A stretch of DNA of 64,000 nt from Neonectria sp. B-13 (Eukaryota > Ascomycota > Sordariomycetes > Hypocreales > Nectriaceae), in contig NOKP01000002.1 of the NCBI GenBank assembly GCA_002682825.1, positions 2,113,132-2,177,131 of the forward strand, written 5' to 3'. Shown piece by piece: positions 11,733 to 22,955 of this stretch. The notes under the pieces are model-generated. The model worked only from the letters and a program-made list of their open reading frames with translations, searched no databases and had not been told where the DNA came from. The stretch's first letter is position 1, and each line of letters begins with the position of its first letter. Made by a program: the position numbers and the translations under genes.

Positions 11733-13011
11733 ATGATCCGCCCAAGATGGCTCGCCCACGCTCAGGCGCCCTCCCTCGCCGCCGCCCCGCGAGCTAGACG
11801 CCTGAACATGTTCCCTTGGCTGCACCGCACTAGTACCGGCGACGACAAGTCCACAACCATCCCCGGCCCGGCATCGACAGAAACCTCCGGCCCGACGACG
11901 ACGGCGACAACGACGACGACGAAGACGACGACGACGACGAAGACGACGAGGCCAAAGCTGAAGCCAAAGCCAAAGCAACATCCCAAAAATGACCCCCCGC
12001 TATGGCAGAAGCAGAAGCACTCCGGCCCAATCGAAGATATACTCCTGCCCCATGAACTGGCCGCCCGCACTCGAGCTCGTGACAACCTAGGTCGTCGCAT
12101 CGTCCTCCCAAAGATCTCCAAAGTCGCCAGCCCCGAGAAGAGCCAAATGCTCGTCATCGAGGGACTGAGCCCCAGCTTACGGTCGAGCGACTTCTCCCGC
12201 CTCGCCGCTCGCGACATCTCCGACTGGAAGTCCGGCATCAGCGAAGGTCTGCCGCTTCTCCCCCGATCCTGTTCCTTGCCAGATTGACTGACAGGCTGAA
12301 CCCGCTCTAGTCCATCAAGAACGCGATCCCTGGACTCTCGAACCCCTCGGCAACTACCGCATCTCCTTCGCCTCCCACGCTGCCGTCCGCGTCTACCAGG
12401 CCAAGCTCGATCGCCTCTTCCGCGTCGCCCAGATCAAGATGCACTCCACCACCGGACTGTGGACCGCCGCCGTCCCTCCCCATTTGCGCAGCTCCGAGGC
12501 CAGCCCGGAGGAGGAAGAGGCGGCCTTCACCATTGCCCCAGGCTCCGCAAGCCCTCATGCCGGTCGTCTCCAAGCCGAATTCTCCCGTATCAAGGGCAAG
12601 TGGCCCTGGCAGATACTCATGGGGAAGCTGATCAAGGAATCTGGATTTACCCTCGAACCCGCCGTGGTCCTTCTCAACCTGCACCCCTCGACGCTCTCCG
12701 CCAAAGACCTACAGGCCTTTATCGACGAGGACGCCCAAACCCGTAATCAGCCCTGGGCTACCAGCAAGCCGTACCACCTTGCCACTTCCCTCTACGAGGA
12801 CCAGAAGATGTTGACCCAAGGGTCCACCCGCGTCGCCCTCCCCCAAGTCCATGCCTTCCGCCAGAAGGTCCGGAATCGCTTCGTCATCATCTGCGAGTCT
12901 CCCGATGTCGCTTGGCGCTTCATCCGCAGCTGGAACCAGCGCACGCTTACCAAGGAGGTTGAAGGCCAAATCCAGCGAACGGTGCTCACGGCATCTTTCA
13001 TAGAAGTGTAA
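11733..13011 (+). CDS. Conserved-looking protein of unknown function with RRM-like segments
   Basis: Two exons, 11733-12246 and 12311-13011, joined across a 64-nt GT-AG intron, encode 404 aa. I do not recognise the family. The N-terminus (MIRPRWLAHAQAPSLAAAPR) is rich in Arg and Ala with no acidic residues, compatible with a mitochondrial presequence. Residues about 50-85 form a low-complexity Thr/Lys/Pro tract encoded by ACG/ACA/AAG repeats. After it, MLVIEGLSPSL followed by YRISFASHAAVRVYQAKLDR resembles the RNP2/RNP1 halves of an RNA-recognition fold. Near the C-terminus FVIICESPDVAWRFIRSWNQ could be another such strand. A mitochondrial RNA-related role is an inference only. An in-frame ATG at codon 26 is an alternative start. 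The gene diverges from AFG2 and converges on SEC4. Confidence 0.72.
11894..11954 (+). repeat. ACG/ACA/AAG trinucleotide tract coding Thr-Lys
   Basis: A run dominated by ACG and ACA codons with interspersed AAG encodes an alternating poly-Thr/Lys stretch in the N-terminal half of the 404-aa protein. It is imperfect, and it separates the putative targeting region from the folded part. Confidence 0.8.
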
Positions 13012-13606
13012 CAATAGAACTAGTAAACAACCGGACCAAAAAAATTATGATAATAAACAAGACCTTTTCTCTCCCTTCAATTCGTGCCTGCTTCTGCTCT
13101 CCAAGGCGAACTCGTTTGCAAGGCAGGCCTCTTCCCCATTCCACTCTATCATCTCTGCCCCCCCTGCTTCCTCCTCGCTCCCTTCGTGGGCCATTTCCAT
13201 GCAGGTATCAAGTCTCTTTCGCATCGAAGCCGCAAACAGGTACACAACGGTAGCAACGTGTATTAGACCCAGATCAAAAACCGAAACTCCAGACCATATT
13301 TGCTCTCTAAGGGTTGGGAAGGCCGACCGGGGCGAATAGACATGACCCGAGCCTCCCGTGCGTGATTGTGCCTCCTTCTTCCTCGTTACTGAGGTTGCCG
13401 CCCTCACCGAGTCTGTCGCTCACTCATTCATCCCTCTCTCGAGCCATCCCCTCCGTCACTCATCCACTCCTCTCCCCTTCTCCCTCTTCTCTGATCCTCG
13501 CAGGGACGCTGGCTGATACACGTCATGTGCCATGGTAACTAAAAAGAGTAAAACTAAAGAGCAAGGGGATACCGACGGATACGAGCTGCTTTCTTCGTGG
13601 GGGCGT
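13012..13606. other. Convergent 3' region before SEC4
   Basis: This 595-bp interval lies between the stop of the 404-aa gene (plus strand) and the stop of SEC4 (minus strand). It is pyrimidine-rich, with CT-rich runs around 13376-13500. It should contain both 3' UTRs. I see no separate gene. Confidence 0.5.
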
Positions 13607-14679
13607 TTAACAGCACTTGCTACCACCGCTATCGTTCTTTTCGTTGACGTTGATGCCGCTTGCCGAGGGTTGCTCGTTCTTGGAGTTGTCGATGAGGCGC
13701 TTCTTGATGTCGGCAGCTAGGCTGTAAAAGGCCTTGTCGATATTGATGTTGCTCTTGGCGGAGACCTCGAGGAAGGGGACACCCAGCTCGTCGGCGAGGC
13801 CTTGGCCCTGTTCGGTCGAAATGACGCGCTTTTCCTCCCAGTCGCACTTGTTGCCGATCAGGATCTTGTTAACGCCTTCGGTGGCGTGCTGCTCTACGTT
13901 TGCGAACCAGGTTCGGATGTCTGCGGAGCGCCTCAATGTCAGCATTTCATTCGCGGTTGGGCAGCTATCATCATGTCTTTGAGAATAGAGGTGTCCATAT
14001 CGGGGCTTTTGGGGGCAGGCGCAGACAGCGAACAACGACGATGATGACGACGATGGATGATGAAGTCTCTAAGCCCGATGGTGAATCCAAGACGGAGAGT
14101 GCCGGAATAAAAGAGCGCTCGCGAAAGACGGAAGAGGGTAGTAAACGTACTGTTGAAGGAGCGCTCATCGGTGACGTCGTATACGAGGAGGATGCCCATG
14201 GCACCGCGGTAGTAGGCGGTGGTGATGGTGCGGAAGCGCTCCTGGCCGGCGGTGTCCCAGATCTGCAGCTTGACGCGCTTTCCATCGAGCTCAATGGTCC
14301 TGATCTTGAAGTCGATGCCGATAGTGGTGATGAAGGACGGGGTGAAGGAGTCTTCGCTGAAGCGCAGCAGACAGCACGACTTGCCGACGCCGGAGTCGCC
14401 TATCAGGAGCAGCTTGATCTGTTTGCGGGTTCGAGTCAGCGGGAGCGGTCCTCAGTGAAGGGCAACGCATGGTGCCAGGTGCAGCGCCTCGGGCCTGGCG
14501 GTATGTATTTCCACGTAGGGATTCGCTCGAGGGGAGGGTTGCGATAGAAAGACGCAAGACGCAAGACGCTATACGCAGAAGGCAGGGGGTGCGGGCACGG
14601 CGGGCAGCGGCGGTGGGGGGCAGGCAGGAGGAGAGAGGTCGGATCGTACCAGGAAATCGTAGTTGCGATTGCTCGACAT
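13607..14679 (-). CDS. SEC4: Rab-type small GTPase of the Sec4/Rab8 family
   Basis: This is a secretory-vesicle Rab that drives post-Golgi vesicles to the exocyst at growing tips. Three exons, 14679-14650, 14418-14151 and 13920-13607, give 203 aa, the usual Sec4/Rab8 length. Visible motifs are the P-loop GDSGVGKS (16-23), switch [12 protein letters not shown], switch [11 protein letters not shown], guanine-binding NKCD and SAK, and a C-terminal GGSKCC whose paired cysteines would be geranylgeranylated. Exon 1 encodes only ten residues ([10 protein letters not shown]), and the two introns are long for this window (231 and 230 nt). Both use GT-AG sites with strong donors (GTACGA and GTACGT). 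The fungal relatives CLPT1 (Colletotrichum) and SrgA (Aspergillus) belong here by family knowledge. Assignment to the Sec4/Rab8 branch rests on the effector region and C-terminus. Confidence 0.93.
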
Positions 14680-16747
14680 GATGGCGGATGGAAGCGGCAG
14701 CGGCAGCGATGGCGACAGCAACGGGAGAGGCGACGAGGAGTCGGGAGGGGGGAAGATGAGGTCGTCGAGGTTGGAGAGGCTGAGGTCGAGTCGCGGAGGA
14801 GATGAGGTTTGGGACTTTGAGACTTGGGGACTCGGGGACTTGGGACAGCGCAGTACTATTACCTTAGGCAGGCAGGTCACAGGTGGGTGGTGGGTTATGT
14901 CAGGTCCAGGTTCTGGGTCCAGTCCAGCGGCGGCAGGTGACGACGGACGACGGACGATGGAGGCTGGTGGCGGCGGATGCGCGTATACCTACCGTCCAGT
15001 ACCTCAGGTTTAGGCGCTACCCAGCCGCTGCAGCGGTACCAGCAGGCGGTCACTGCCCGCTAAAAAAGATACCTGGCTTGGGGTATCTCCCCCCAGGTAA
15101 GTAGGTGCCAGAGAGTTGGGGCTAGGAGGGTTAGAGAAACGGCCACGCCGGTTCCATTGCTCCTAGGGGAAGACGGTTGACGATAGGTACAGGTGCCTTG
15201 CTGGGCATGGACACATACTGGCCGGAAGCCTGCCAGCTGATTTTGGTGATTTGACTTTTACTAAGTACTTGGGAGCCTTGCGTAGTTGACGTTGGTTGGA
15301 GTGAGACAACAGGCAGAACACAGAACTACAGGAGGCGGTGGTTCTTGTTCCGCAAGCCCGCGAGGTTGGTAGATGAGGTGCAGAGGGATACTGGAGACTG
15401 ACTACCTGCGAAGAGATAGCGAGCATGATTGGGACCCTGGAGTTGGAAATGCTACCTTTAGTCCGGGTATGCTTGACAATCAATCCTAGGCATTACCAAG
15501 TAGACCTAGACCCCTAGGCGCTGCTGACTCGATCAAGGCCACAGCTCACATCCGAAGAAAGGAACCCATCTTGACAGATGCCTAAACGGGCGAACCCTCA
15601 AGTTGACACGCGACGATCCATGGATATTTAGCACAAGATTGCACCCAATGCCTTGGATGCGGACGGATAGCCAACAAAGTAGTCCGCTACCTCCCTAGAT
15701 TATCTACTTAATCAATCAATTCCGGCCCCTGGGACTTAACCCCCAAGTCCGAGTCGGGATCCCCTGCCAGCGACCTGCAACTGCATCGTCCTTGCGAGCC
15801 CGGGGTCATTCTTTGCCTTCTTTTCTTTTCTTTTCTCTCCTCGGTGGAACTGATTGACTCGTGGCATCACAGCAGCATTCCAGACCCCTGTGGCGGCCAC
15901 GAGCCATGAGGCAGCCCTGCCATTGTGGCGCTGCCTCCGCCTCTGGCCCTTGTCCCCTTTGGGCTCCGTCTCTCTTTCGGACCAAGCACCAATCAACCGA
16001 ATGCTGAAGGTTTTTGGCTCTTGCATCTTCGACGTCATCGTTGCCACCTGAAATACAGGCTCAGTCGCGAAACAGAATGCCTCGGGTCGGCATCACGAGC
16101 AACAGCCACAACCTCGTCAACATAGCTCCGCCACATTCTCTCCCACCTTCAGGGAAGTTATGGGACGCTATACAACATTGACGCTCGTAAACCCGCGGTA
16201 CTGCATAAACCTGCTACGCATTGCTGAGCCTCCCTTCTCATCTTTCCCTGCGTCATGTGGCTTTCCGGCTCTGGCCGATGCCCGCTGTTTCGTTTCATCG
16301 CTCCCACTGGCAATGTCTCATTACTTTCAATCAATCCGGCACGCGCCACATACGGCCAGTCCCATCGTCTTAAAGCGCTTGAACGACATCCCGTGACAAT
16401 ACCGCAGCATCACTCAGTAATTACACCCCACCTCAACCTCAACTACATAGTACGCATCGCATCACATACCAGTTACGCCGGCAAGCAGAAACTGGGGCAA
16501 AATTCCTGGTGTTGAGATAATTGCTCATCGAGCCCGTGTAAGTAAATTTTGTTACTTGTACATAATCCCCGATCCAGCCCAAACCGTTATCCAGGTCAAG
16601 ATCCCGTCACCAAAAAAGAAGTGAATAGTTAAACAAAAATCCGTAACCAAATTGTACATGAGTCGAAGTGAAAACCGAAGGTATGGGGACCTCTCTCCTA
16701 TCCCACCTCTTTTTATATAGTATCATCAAAGAAGAAGATAATACTAT
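14680..16747. other. 2.1 kb upstream of SEC4 / downstream of the LPMO
   Basis: The SEC4 promoter and leader should lie at the left end, and the LPMO 3' UTR at the right end. From 14680 to 15000 the sequence is purine-rich with GGCGGC-type runs. AT-richer sequence (TTTTATATAG) near 16712 precedes the LPMO stop on the complementary strand. I found no gene or structural RNA. Confidence 0.45.
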
Positions 16748-18341
16748 TTAGTCGCATTTGCCAAAGGGAGACTGGCAGCCGCAGCTGCAGTGACGCGTCT
16801 TGCGACCACACTTGCCCTTCTTGGAGCAGCAGTTACCGAAGCTGCTGCCTTCGCAAGTCTGGCCCGTCTCGCCGCCGCATCGGCCGTCCTCGGACACCTT
16901 CAGGCCGCCTTCATTGCTGGAGCTCTCGGATGTCTGCTCGGGCTTGGCGGAGTAGGTCGAGGTAGGGGCTTCCGTCTCCTCGGGCGCCACGTAGACGGAG
17001 GTCTCCTCGGCGGAAGACTCCTCGGTGGTGGCCGCGGCCTTAGTGGTGGTGGTGGCAACAGGCGCCTCGTAAACGGAGGTCTCCTCGGCGGACGACTCCT
17101 TAGTAGTAGCGGCTGCTTTAGTGGTAGAGACGGCCTTGGTGGCAGCGGCGGCCTTGCTCGTGGAAGCCTCATCGCTGGAGTCGTCAGAGCTGTCGCCACC
17201 GCTCACAGGGGTGCTCTTGAAGGTTCCATAGGGAGTAGGGATAGGGCCAGGAACATCAGCAAAGACCTCGTCCAGATCAAAGTCGGGGAGGCCGTCGTAG
17301 TTGCCAGCCTCGCAGTTGTCGCCGACCTTGGTGCAGTAGTTGTTCCAGGTGGTGCAGCCCGAGTTGCCGCTGGGGGGGACGCTGTTCCAGCAGGTGTCGG
17401 CCTGGTTCCAGCAAACCTCGGCGGAAGCCCAGCAGCCCTTCTGGTCCGAGTAGTCATCAAGAGCCTTGCCGCACCAGTTGGCGTTCTTGGCCAAGCAGCT
17501 CTCGGGGATGACGCCGTCCTTCTGGGTCTGCTTGCTCCCGACAGAGTTGGAGGAGGGGATGTAGACGTCGGGACCAGGGATGGGGTACTTGCCGAGAGGC
17601 GTCTCGTAGATGTTGAAAGTGAGGCCAGCGTCGTCCTTGGAGAGGTAGCCGGGGATGCTGACTTCGTACTTCTCGGGGATCTCCAACTCGACATCAGGGC
17701 CGTTCTGGATGTAGATCTGAGCGCAGCCAGTGTAGAACTGGGGGTCGCCTTCCACGGCGGCATGGAGGGCGAGGACCTCGGGGCGGACGAGGTAGTAGCC
17801 GGCGGGGAGACCGGTGGGCAAGTCGACGGACAGGTGGCCGTTGTTGGCACGGAGGGTATCGGTGCACCAGGTTTCCTTCTCAACGTCGTAGCCATCCTCC
17901 CAGACCTTGAACCAGCCACTGCCGGCGGCAGAATCGCTGAACATATCATCAACCTTCTTGAGGTAGACGCTGCAAGGGCCTTTGTGGCCCTCGGCGATGA
18001 CACCCTCACTGTCGTACGCAGGAGACTCGCGGAACTCGAAAGTCAACTGGGAGCCGCTGGAGGCGGGGCAGATGAACTTGACAGCCTTCTCGCCATCACG
18101 ACCTAAACAAGTATTGTGTTAGTCTGGGTTTATTTCTCCTATGTTGTAGGAGAAGGGACATACCACAAGCCATGTCGTCGCCATTCAGGGGGTAGATGGG
18201 GCTGTTGGCGGTCGAAGCATCCGATGGCTCACGGACACAAGTTCCGTCACCCTGGTTGTTTCCATCGACGTAGAAGGTGGTGAAGAGGGTATGGGCACTC
18301 GCAGCAGAGGCGAGGCCGAGAGCGGTAGCAAGGAACTTCAT
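16748..18341 (-). CDS. AA9 lytic polysaccharide monooxygenase with C-terminal CBM18
   Basis: This is a secreted copper enzyme of the AA9 (former GH61) family that oxidatively cleaves cellulose or related glucans. Two exons, 18341-18164 and 18102-16748 (61-nt intron), encode 510 aa. A 16-residue signal peptide (MKFLATALGLASAASA) is followed by His17, the N-terminal copper-brace histidine. The second histidine is in ALHAA (His173), and the axial tyrosine is in QFYTGCAQIYI (Tyr183). A Cys/Trp-rich segment (CWASAEVCWNQADTCWN) and a Ser/Thr/Ala/Glu linker with two near-identical units follow. The C-terminal 44 residues carry nine Cys spaced like a hevein-type chitin-binding module (CGGETGQTC, GNCCSKKGKCG, CSCGCQ). 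Most AA9 binding modules are CBM1, so CBM18 is less usual. CBM18 suggests attachment to chitin, but the substrate is not shown by the sequence. Confidence 0.9.
16983..17127 (-). repeat. Duplicated linker unit inside the LPMO gene
   Basis: Two adjacent copies of a unit of about 25 codons encode TTKAAATTEESSAEETSVY and TTKAAATTKESSAEETSVY. They differ by a few substitutions, in keeping with a recent tandem duplication of linker sequence between the catalytic domain and the CBM18. Confidence 0.8.
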
Positions 18342-21300
18342 GGTGAAGATGCTTTGGAAAGTCGAGAAACTTGTTACTAAATGTGAAGAGGAAGTGAACA
18401 AGGTGAGCAGAAAACCAGTTTCTGCTTGAAGCCGCTGGGACGAAGTTGTTGCTAAGGGTTGTTGAAGGAGAGTAAGTATGCCTTAGTAGCAGCGAACGAA
18501 GGAGTGACTGAATCAAATGAAAGAAGGAGTGAATGAATGAATGAATGAATGAATCTCTACTAGGAGAGTTGAAAGCGAGGAAAGCACAGAAGAGCAACTT
18601 CTCAACACCAGATTGAGGAAGATGGGTGACAAGAGAAGGAAGAGGGCGAGGCATCACAGGACGGGCTGGCGCCCTTGATATACCTTAGTATCCGCCCCTC
18701 AGAGAGATGGATAGATGCAGCTCTTACAGCATCCTAGCCCTGGAGCACTGAGGACGCCCCATCAGCTCAAGCCTGGAAACACAAGGCTAAGGGCAAGCGC
18801 ACGCGCTCTCCCCGTGGCGGCGGCATGGGACCTGACCCGAGCCAGGCCTGTTGGGCCGGCGTCTAACATGTCACAGTCTCACAGCGCTCTCGCCCACATA
18901 TTCACAGACCACGGGCAACGGACCATGGACCACGGACCATGGACGACAGGGCGTAGTTCCGCGCAGGCAGGGCCCCTCCCTCTCAAACATGTGGCTGGCT
19001 GCTTAGTCCAATCCTTAATCCCTCCTCATGTTGCGGCTCGCCGAAGTGTGCGTGCGTGCTCTTGGCAGGAGGATGCAGGATGCAGGATGCGGTTGGCGAC
19101 ACGACTTTGTTAGCTCATCCGTCGGCAATCAAACCGGGGACAGAAGACGGGGATGGAGACGGGGGGCCTGGACGATCTCCCACCGACCCAAGATTGACGG
19201 CCATGGTCTGTTCCTTCGCCAAGACCAACGGACCTGCCAACATGAAACGAAAAAGAAGGCATCGCGCGGCTTCGCTCTCCCCTCCCGTGCGTTTGCGCCT
19301 GCGTCCCTCCGCCTCTCGCCTCTCGCCTCCTGCGTCTCGTCTCCCATGCCCCATCTTTCGCCTCCCGTCTCCTACTTCTCTGCGTCTGCTTCTCTCTCGC
19401 CCCCTCGCGCGCGCGTTCCTGGGTGGGTTGGTTGTGACCATAAACTCCATCGGGGTGGGGGGTTTGGGCTAAAACGCCCGGGACGTCCGTAGCCAATCGA
19501 TCTAAGCAGCCGAAACGGAACGGCTGCAAGCCAACGGAGGTTTCTTGTCGCGGGCTGCTGCGAGTGACATGCAAGGTACGGCAGAGCACCAGTTGGTTAA
19601 GATTGTTTTCCTGTGGCGGGTTGTGTTTTGTGTACGCCCAAGTAAGCCTGTAAGTTATCTAGGCCTAGGTAGAAGTGAGAGAGAGCAGTGTCAATGCCTG
19701 AGGATTCGAGGACGAAACATACCTACATCAGTTCTCACACTCGCACCCGTCTGCCAGAATGATCGCCCACCAGCGAACCCGGCGTCCCATCAGCCACATC
19801 GGCGGCGTGCAGTGGTGCGACCTTGAAGGCCTCCTCAACTTCCTCAAGGGGGAGGAGTCAAGGCTCCACTTTGCCCCTGGCGGATGGGCCTGGGATTCAA
19901 GGATCAGGGCAATCATCGATTCAGGACCCCAGCGCCGGGTCCCAGTCGTGAGTCGTTGACTTGTCGGCTTGGAATAAAGTTAAGGTCTAAAGCCTGTTTA
20001 ATCATTGAACGGAGGCACATGAAGCTCAAGATGGGAGCCCTGATCCACCGTCAACTCTTCCATCCCGAGAACGCAACACCAAATGGCTCAACACCAAGTC
20101 AATATGAACAATGTTGGGATGAAAGCAGTCACATACTAGTCAAGCATCACAATCCAGCGCTGAACGAATGCCAACGCCAGGGATCAGCCACCAGAGTTCC
20201 CTCCTCAGTTAATGAAGCCAGGGGCCGCACTATCCATATTTCCCCTCAAACCTCAAACAGAACCTGCTAAGAGATCAAGGGTCGACGTACGTAAACAACG
20301 AGGAACAGGCCAAGACTCAAGAGGATCTACGTATTGCACAGCCAGGTCCAGGATACCGTCGGAACGCATCCCGCTGTCATCCCATCTCCAGACGAAGCTG
20401 TCTCCCATATTGCCATCCCACATATTCCTTTCCAGCTCCATCTTCATCTAATTGCCTACATACTGTACCAATCCTCTCATTCCCCCCGCCAGTTGACAAG
20501 CCATCACCAACACAGTCCGCATTGTGCCCATGATCCCAGCAGGGCTTCCTGTCGATTGGTTGTATGCTGCAATCGAGAGATTGGTGTTTGCTCCCAAATT
20601 TCCTATCTCCTCGATTGACTGCGTTTTGGGATCGATTGTCGTACCGCTCCCAAGCCAATCCATGTGTCAACCATGCACCTCTCATCAACTGTCCATTCCC
20701 TCTCCCAACCGCCATCCTATCTCATCTCATCTCCCATTCTCCGCCCCGACCCCCTTGCCTTGCCTCCTCCTCGCCGCTCACAAGCCAAGGCAACACAAGA
20801 TGCCCAAAAAGGTAGTCGACTTGCGAGCGCCTCCGCAGGCACAGCAAGGATACCCACAGCCCCGGCTTTCACCTCCAGCCAACGAACGAAACGAAACGAA
20901 ACACCAGGAAACAGCCTCCGCCAAAATTATCCAAAATCATATTATTCTGCAGCCCCCGTGCGACCGCTTCGCCCCGGCCCGGCCCACGACCCATCAATGC
21001 TTAGAGTGTAGGAAAAGAGGTCGCCGCCCTTTCGGCCATCGGCGCATTGGGGCATTGAAGCATCAGGACGGCTGCCGCCTGTGGGCCAATGGATGCGTCG
21101 CCCCTGCGTCTTGACGGAACATGGGAATCCCGTCCTCATTTTTGTCTTACGTCCAGCGGCAGTTGCCATTTGTTGACTTCTGTAAAGCGTTGTCAATTTC
21201 CTGTTTGTCCTTCCTACTTCGTATCCTTTAGGCGAGTTTTCTTTTTCCCTCGGGCATCATCACATAATGTCACATTGCATGCATGCGTGCGTTCTCCGCC

Positions 21301-21637
21301 GTCTCCAGCCTTCATGCACCGGCCTGTGGCCATGTCTGATGTTGAAAGGGTAAAATGCAAGAGTGGAGATTGAAACCGAACTTTTCGGCGCGACCAACAC
21401 GACGGTGTTGCAGCATAGCGTCGGGGCTCTTCCCCAACATTCCCTCTCCTGCATGTCATGTCGTGCCTGGCATGATTGGTCTTGTTCTCCCCGCGCCTAC
21501 TTTACATGTCCAACATCCGCTTTCTTCATCCTGTAGTCTCTTTTGCGAAATAACAGTTTGCCCGTCTTCGACAACATCTGCCGCTCCGTTATGGTACAGT
21601 ATGGTACACTCTGGCTCAACGTGGATTGGGGGGTATC
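18342..21637. other. 3.3 kb between the LPMO promoter and the HSP10 3' end
   Basis: The left part is the upstream region of the secreted LPMO, with a (GAAT)6 repeat at 18531-18554 and a TATATC-like element about 335 bp upstream of its start. Around 18900-19500 the DNA is GC- and CT-rich, with overlapping open frames on both strands whose translations are Arg- or Ser-rich and unrecognisable. From 20300 to 20800 it is C/T-rich. I find no supportable gene, tRNA or 5S rRNA. A non-coding transcript cannot be excluded. Confidence 0.4.
18531..18554. repeat. (GAAT)6 microsatellite
   Basis: Six perfect GAAT units lie about 190 bp upstream of the LPMO start codon, probably inside its promoter or 5' leader. 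Confidence 0.95.
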
Positions 21638-22324
21638 TTATTCGTTGATCTTGGCCAGGATCCTACAAGTGGTGCTCCGTTAGTATCGTGACCGTGGATC
21701 AAGGACCTTGCGTGTGGCTTGAGAGCCGGGCGGTTACTCACTCGCTGTCGCGGAACAACTGGTAATCCTCCTCGCCAGCCTTGACGGGCGAGCCGCCGAA
21801 CTGCAGCCACGTTAGCACAAGCATTCTTCACAATACAGCGTCCCATTGCCGACGCTGTGATATCATCGGTTGTCATCGTACCTGGGGAATCAGAACGCGG
21901 TCACCGATGGTAACACCCATGGGCAACCGGTTTCCCTTCTTGTCGAGAGCACCGGGGCCGACAGCCAGAACCTTGGCCTCGTTGAGCTTCTCGACGCTCG
22001 ACTCGGGCAGGAAGATGCCGCTGGCGGTCTTGGTCTCGGCCTTGACACGCTGAACAAGGACTCGGTCCAGCAGAGGGACGAGGCTTCGGATGGAGCGAAT
22101 TGAGGTAGCCTGCAATACACAAGTCCCAGTCAGCTATGTTGTCGTTTTATCATTTCTCTTGTGTCCTTCGTTGTCGGTGTGTTTTGCCATCCAATACCTC
22201 CCTCGAGGGGCAATTCAATTGCCGAGGGCATCCAGCCGAAGGTCTTCCCGAGGAAGCCACCGCTCGGCAATTCCACGTCACGACCGTTGGAGGGCAGGAA
22301 CAGATACGGGGGTTCACGCACCAT
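21638..22324 (-). CDS. HSP10: Mitochondrial 10-kDa heat-shock protein (co-chaperonin, GroES family)
   Basis: This is the heptameric co-chaperonin that caps Hsp60 in the mitochondrial matrix. Four exons on the minus strand, 22324-22322, 22109-21882, 21800-21742 and 21662-21638, give 104 aa, the standard length. Exon 1 contains only the ATG. A 212-nt intron separates it from GCT ACC TCA, giving the start MATSIRSIRSLVPLLDRVLV. Hallmarks are the mobile loop ETKTASGIFLPES, VLAVGPGALDKKGNRLPM, GDRVLIPQFGG and the C-terminal ILAKINE. All introns have good GT-AG sites; the third exon ends GA|GTGAGT. A TTCnnGAA heat-shock-like element lies 136 bp upstream. The intron-1 region can be misread as a 5' coding extension because it is open for a long way. 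Confidence 0.95.
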
Positions 22325-22955
22325 TGTGATTAAGTTATGGGGTCGAGGTGACACTGTAGATATTCGTGGAGTCGTAACGAGGGTCGAGAAGTTGAGTTCG
22401 GGGGATTGATGTTCGACGGGGTTCAAATCGGTTCGGGGTGGACCTCGCTTTCCAATAGCTTCCAGAAGAAAGCCAGCAATTTTTTCCCCCAAGCTCGGCT
22501 CTGGATTTCGCCGGCTCCGAGACCACCGGCAACTCATCCCGACGTCACCGTGTAGCTGCCGCACGTGCTTCATAATTACCTCCGAGCTATTCGCAGAGCT
22601 CGTTCCGTTCACCGCCACAACCAATCCATGCACTGCATTTGCAATCAAGATCGCCTCTTTCTCATTGGAATAGGTCATGTCTTCTAACCCTGGCGTGAAA
22701 TCTAATAAACCATATATTACCTACCAGCGGCCACCGCTTCCTTGCACCTCAATCGCTATTCCAAACATCTATCTGTGGTCATGCGCTGCCCCCAACATCT
22801 GTCATGTTCGTCAATGTACCAATGCGCTTCCAACCATATCCCAATTTGATAGGTACCCATCAATCTCTCCAAACGCCAAATCCATATGACAATAATGCCC
22901 GCTGCGATTCTCCTTCTGTACCCGCCCAAGTCTTTCTCCCTCTACGCCTTGGCTT
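22325..22955. other. HSP10 promoter region and kinase 3' flank
   Basis: This is 631 bp between the HSP10 start and the stop of the next minus-strand gene. It should hold the HSP10 promoter and the 3' UTR of the kinase. A TTCCAGAA element is at 22460-22467 with a further TTC about 10 bp away. An open frame on the minus strand crosses it into HSP10 intron 1 but matches no family. Confidence 0.5.
22460..22467 (-). promoter_or_regulatory. Candidate heat-shock element (TTCnnGAA) upstream of HSP10
   Basis: TTCCAGAA is one perfect tail-to-tail pair of NGAAN units, with another TTC about 10 bp to its left and an extra GAA directly following. It lies 136 bp upstream of the HSP10 ATG. Hsf1 regulation of HSP10 is established in yeast. 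Binding here is inferred from the motif alone, and eight bases can occur by chance. Confidence 0.35.

Noticed and set aside
16790..18106. 438-codon open frame on the plus strand opposite the LPMO gene
   Set aside because: It is the antisense shadow of the GC-rich LPMO exon. Its translation is Gly/Leu/Val/Arg low-complexity without any domain, and the sense protein has a signal peptide and catalytic residues.
22130..22678. 182-codon minus-strand open frame upstream of and across the HSP10 start
   Set aside because: Most of it is HSP10 intron 1 and promoter. The ATG at 22324 followed by GTGCGT is the microexon donor, and splicing gives the standard 104-aa HSP10.
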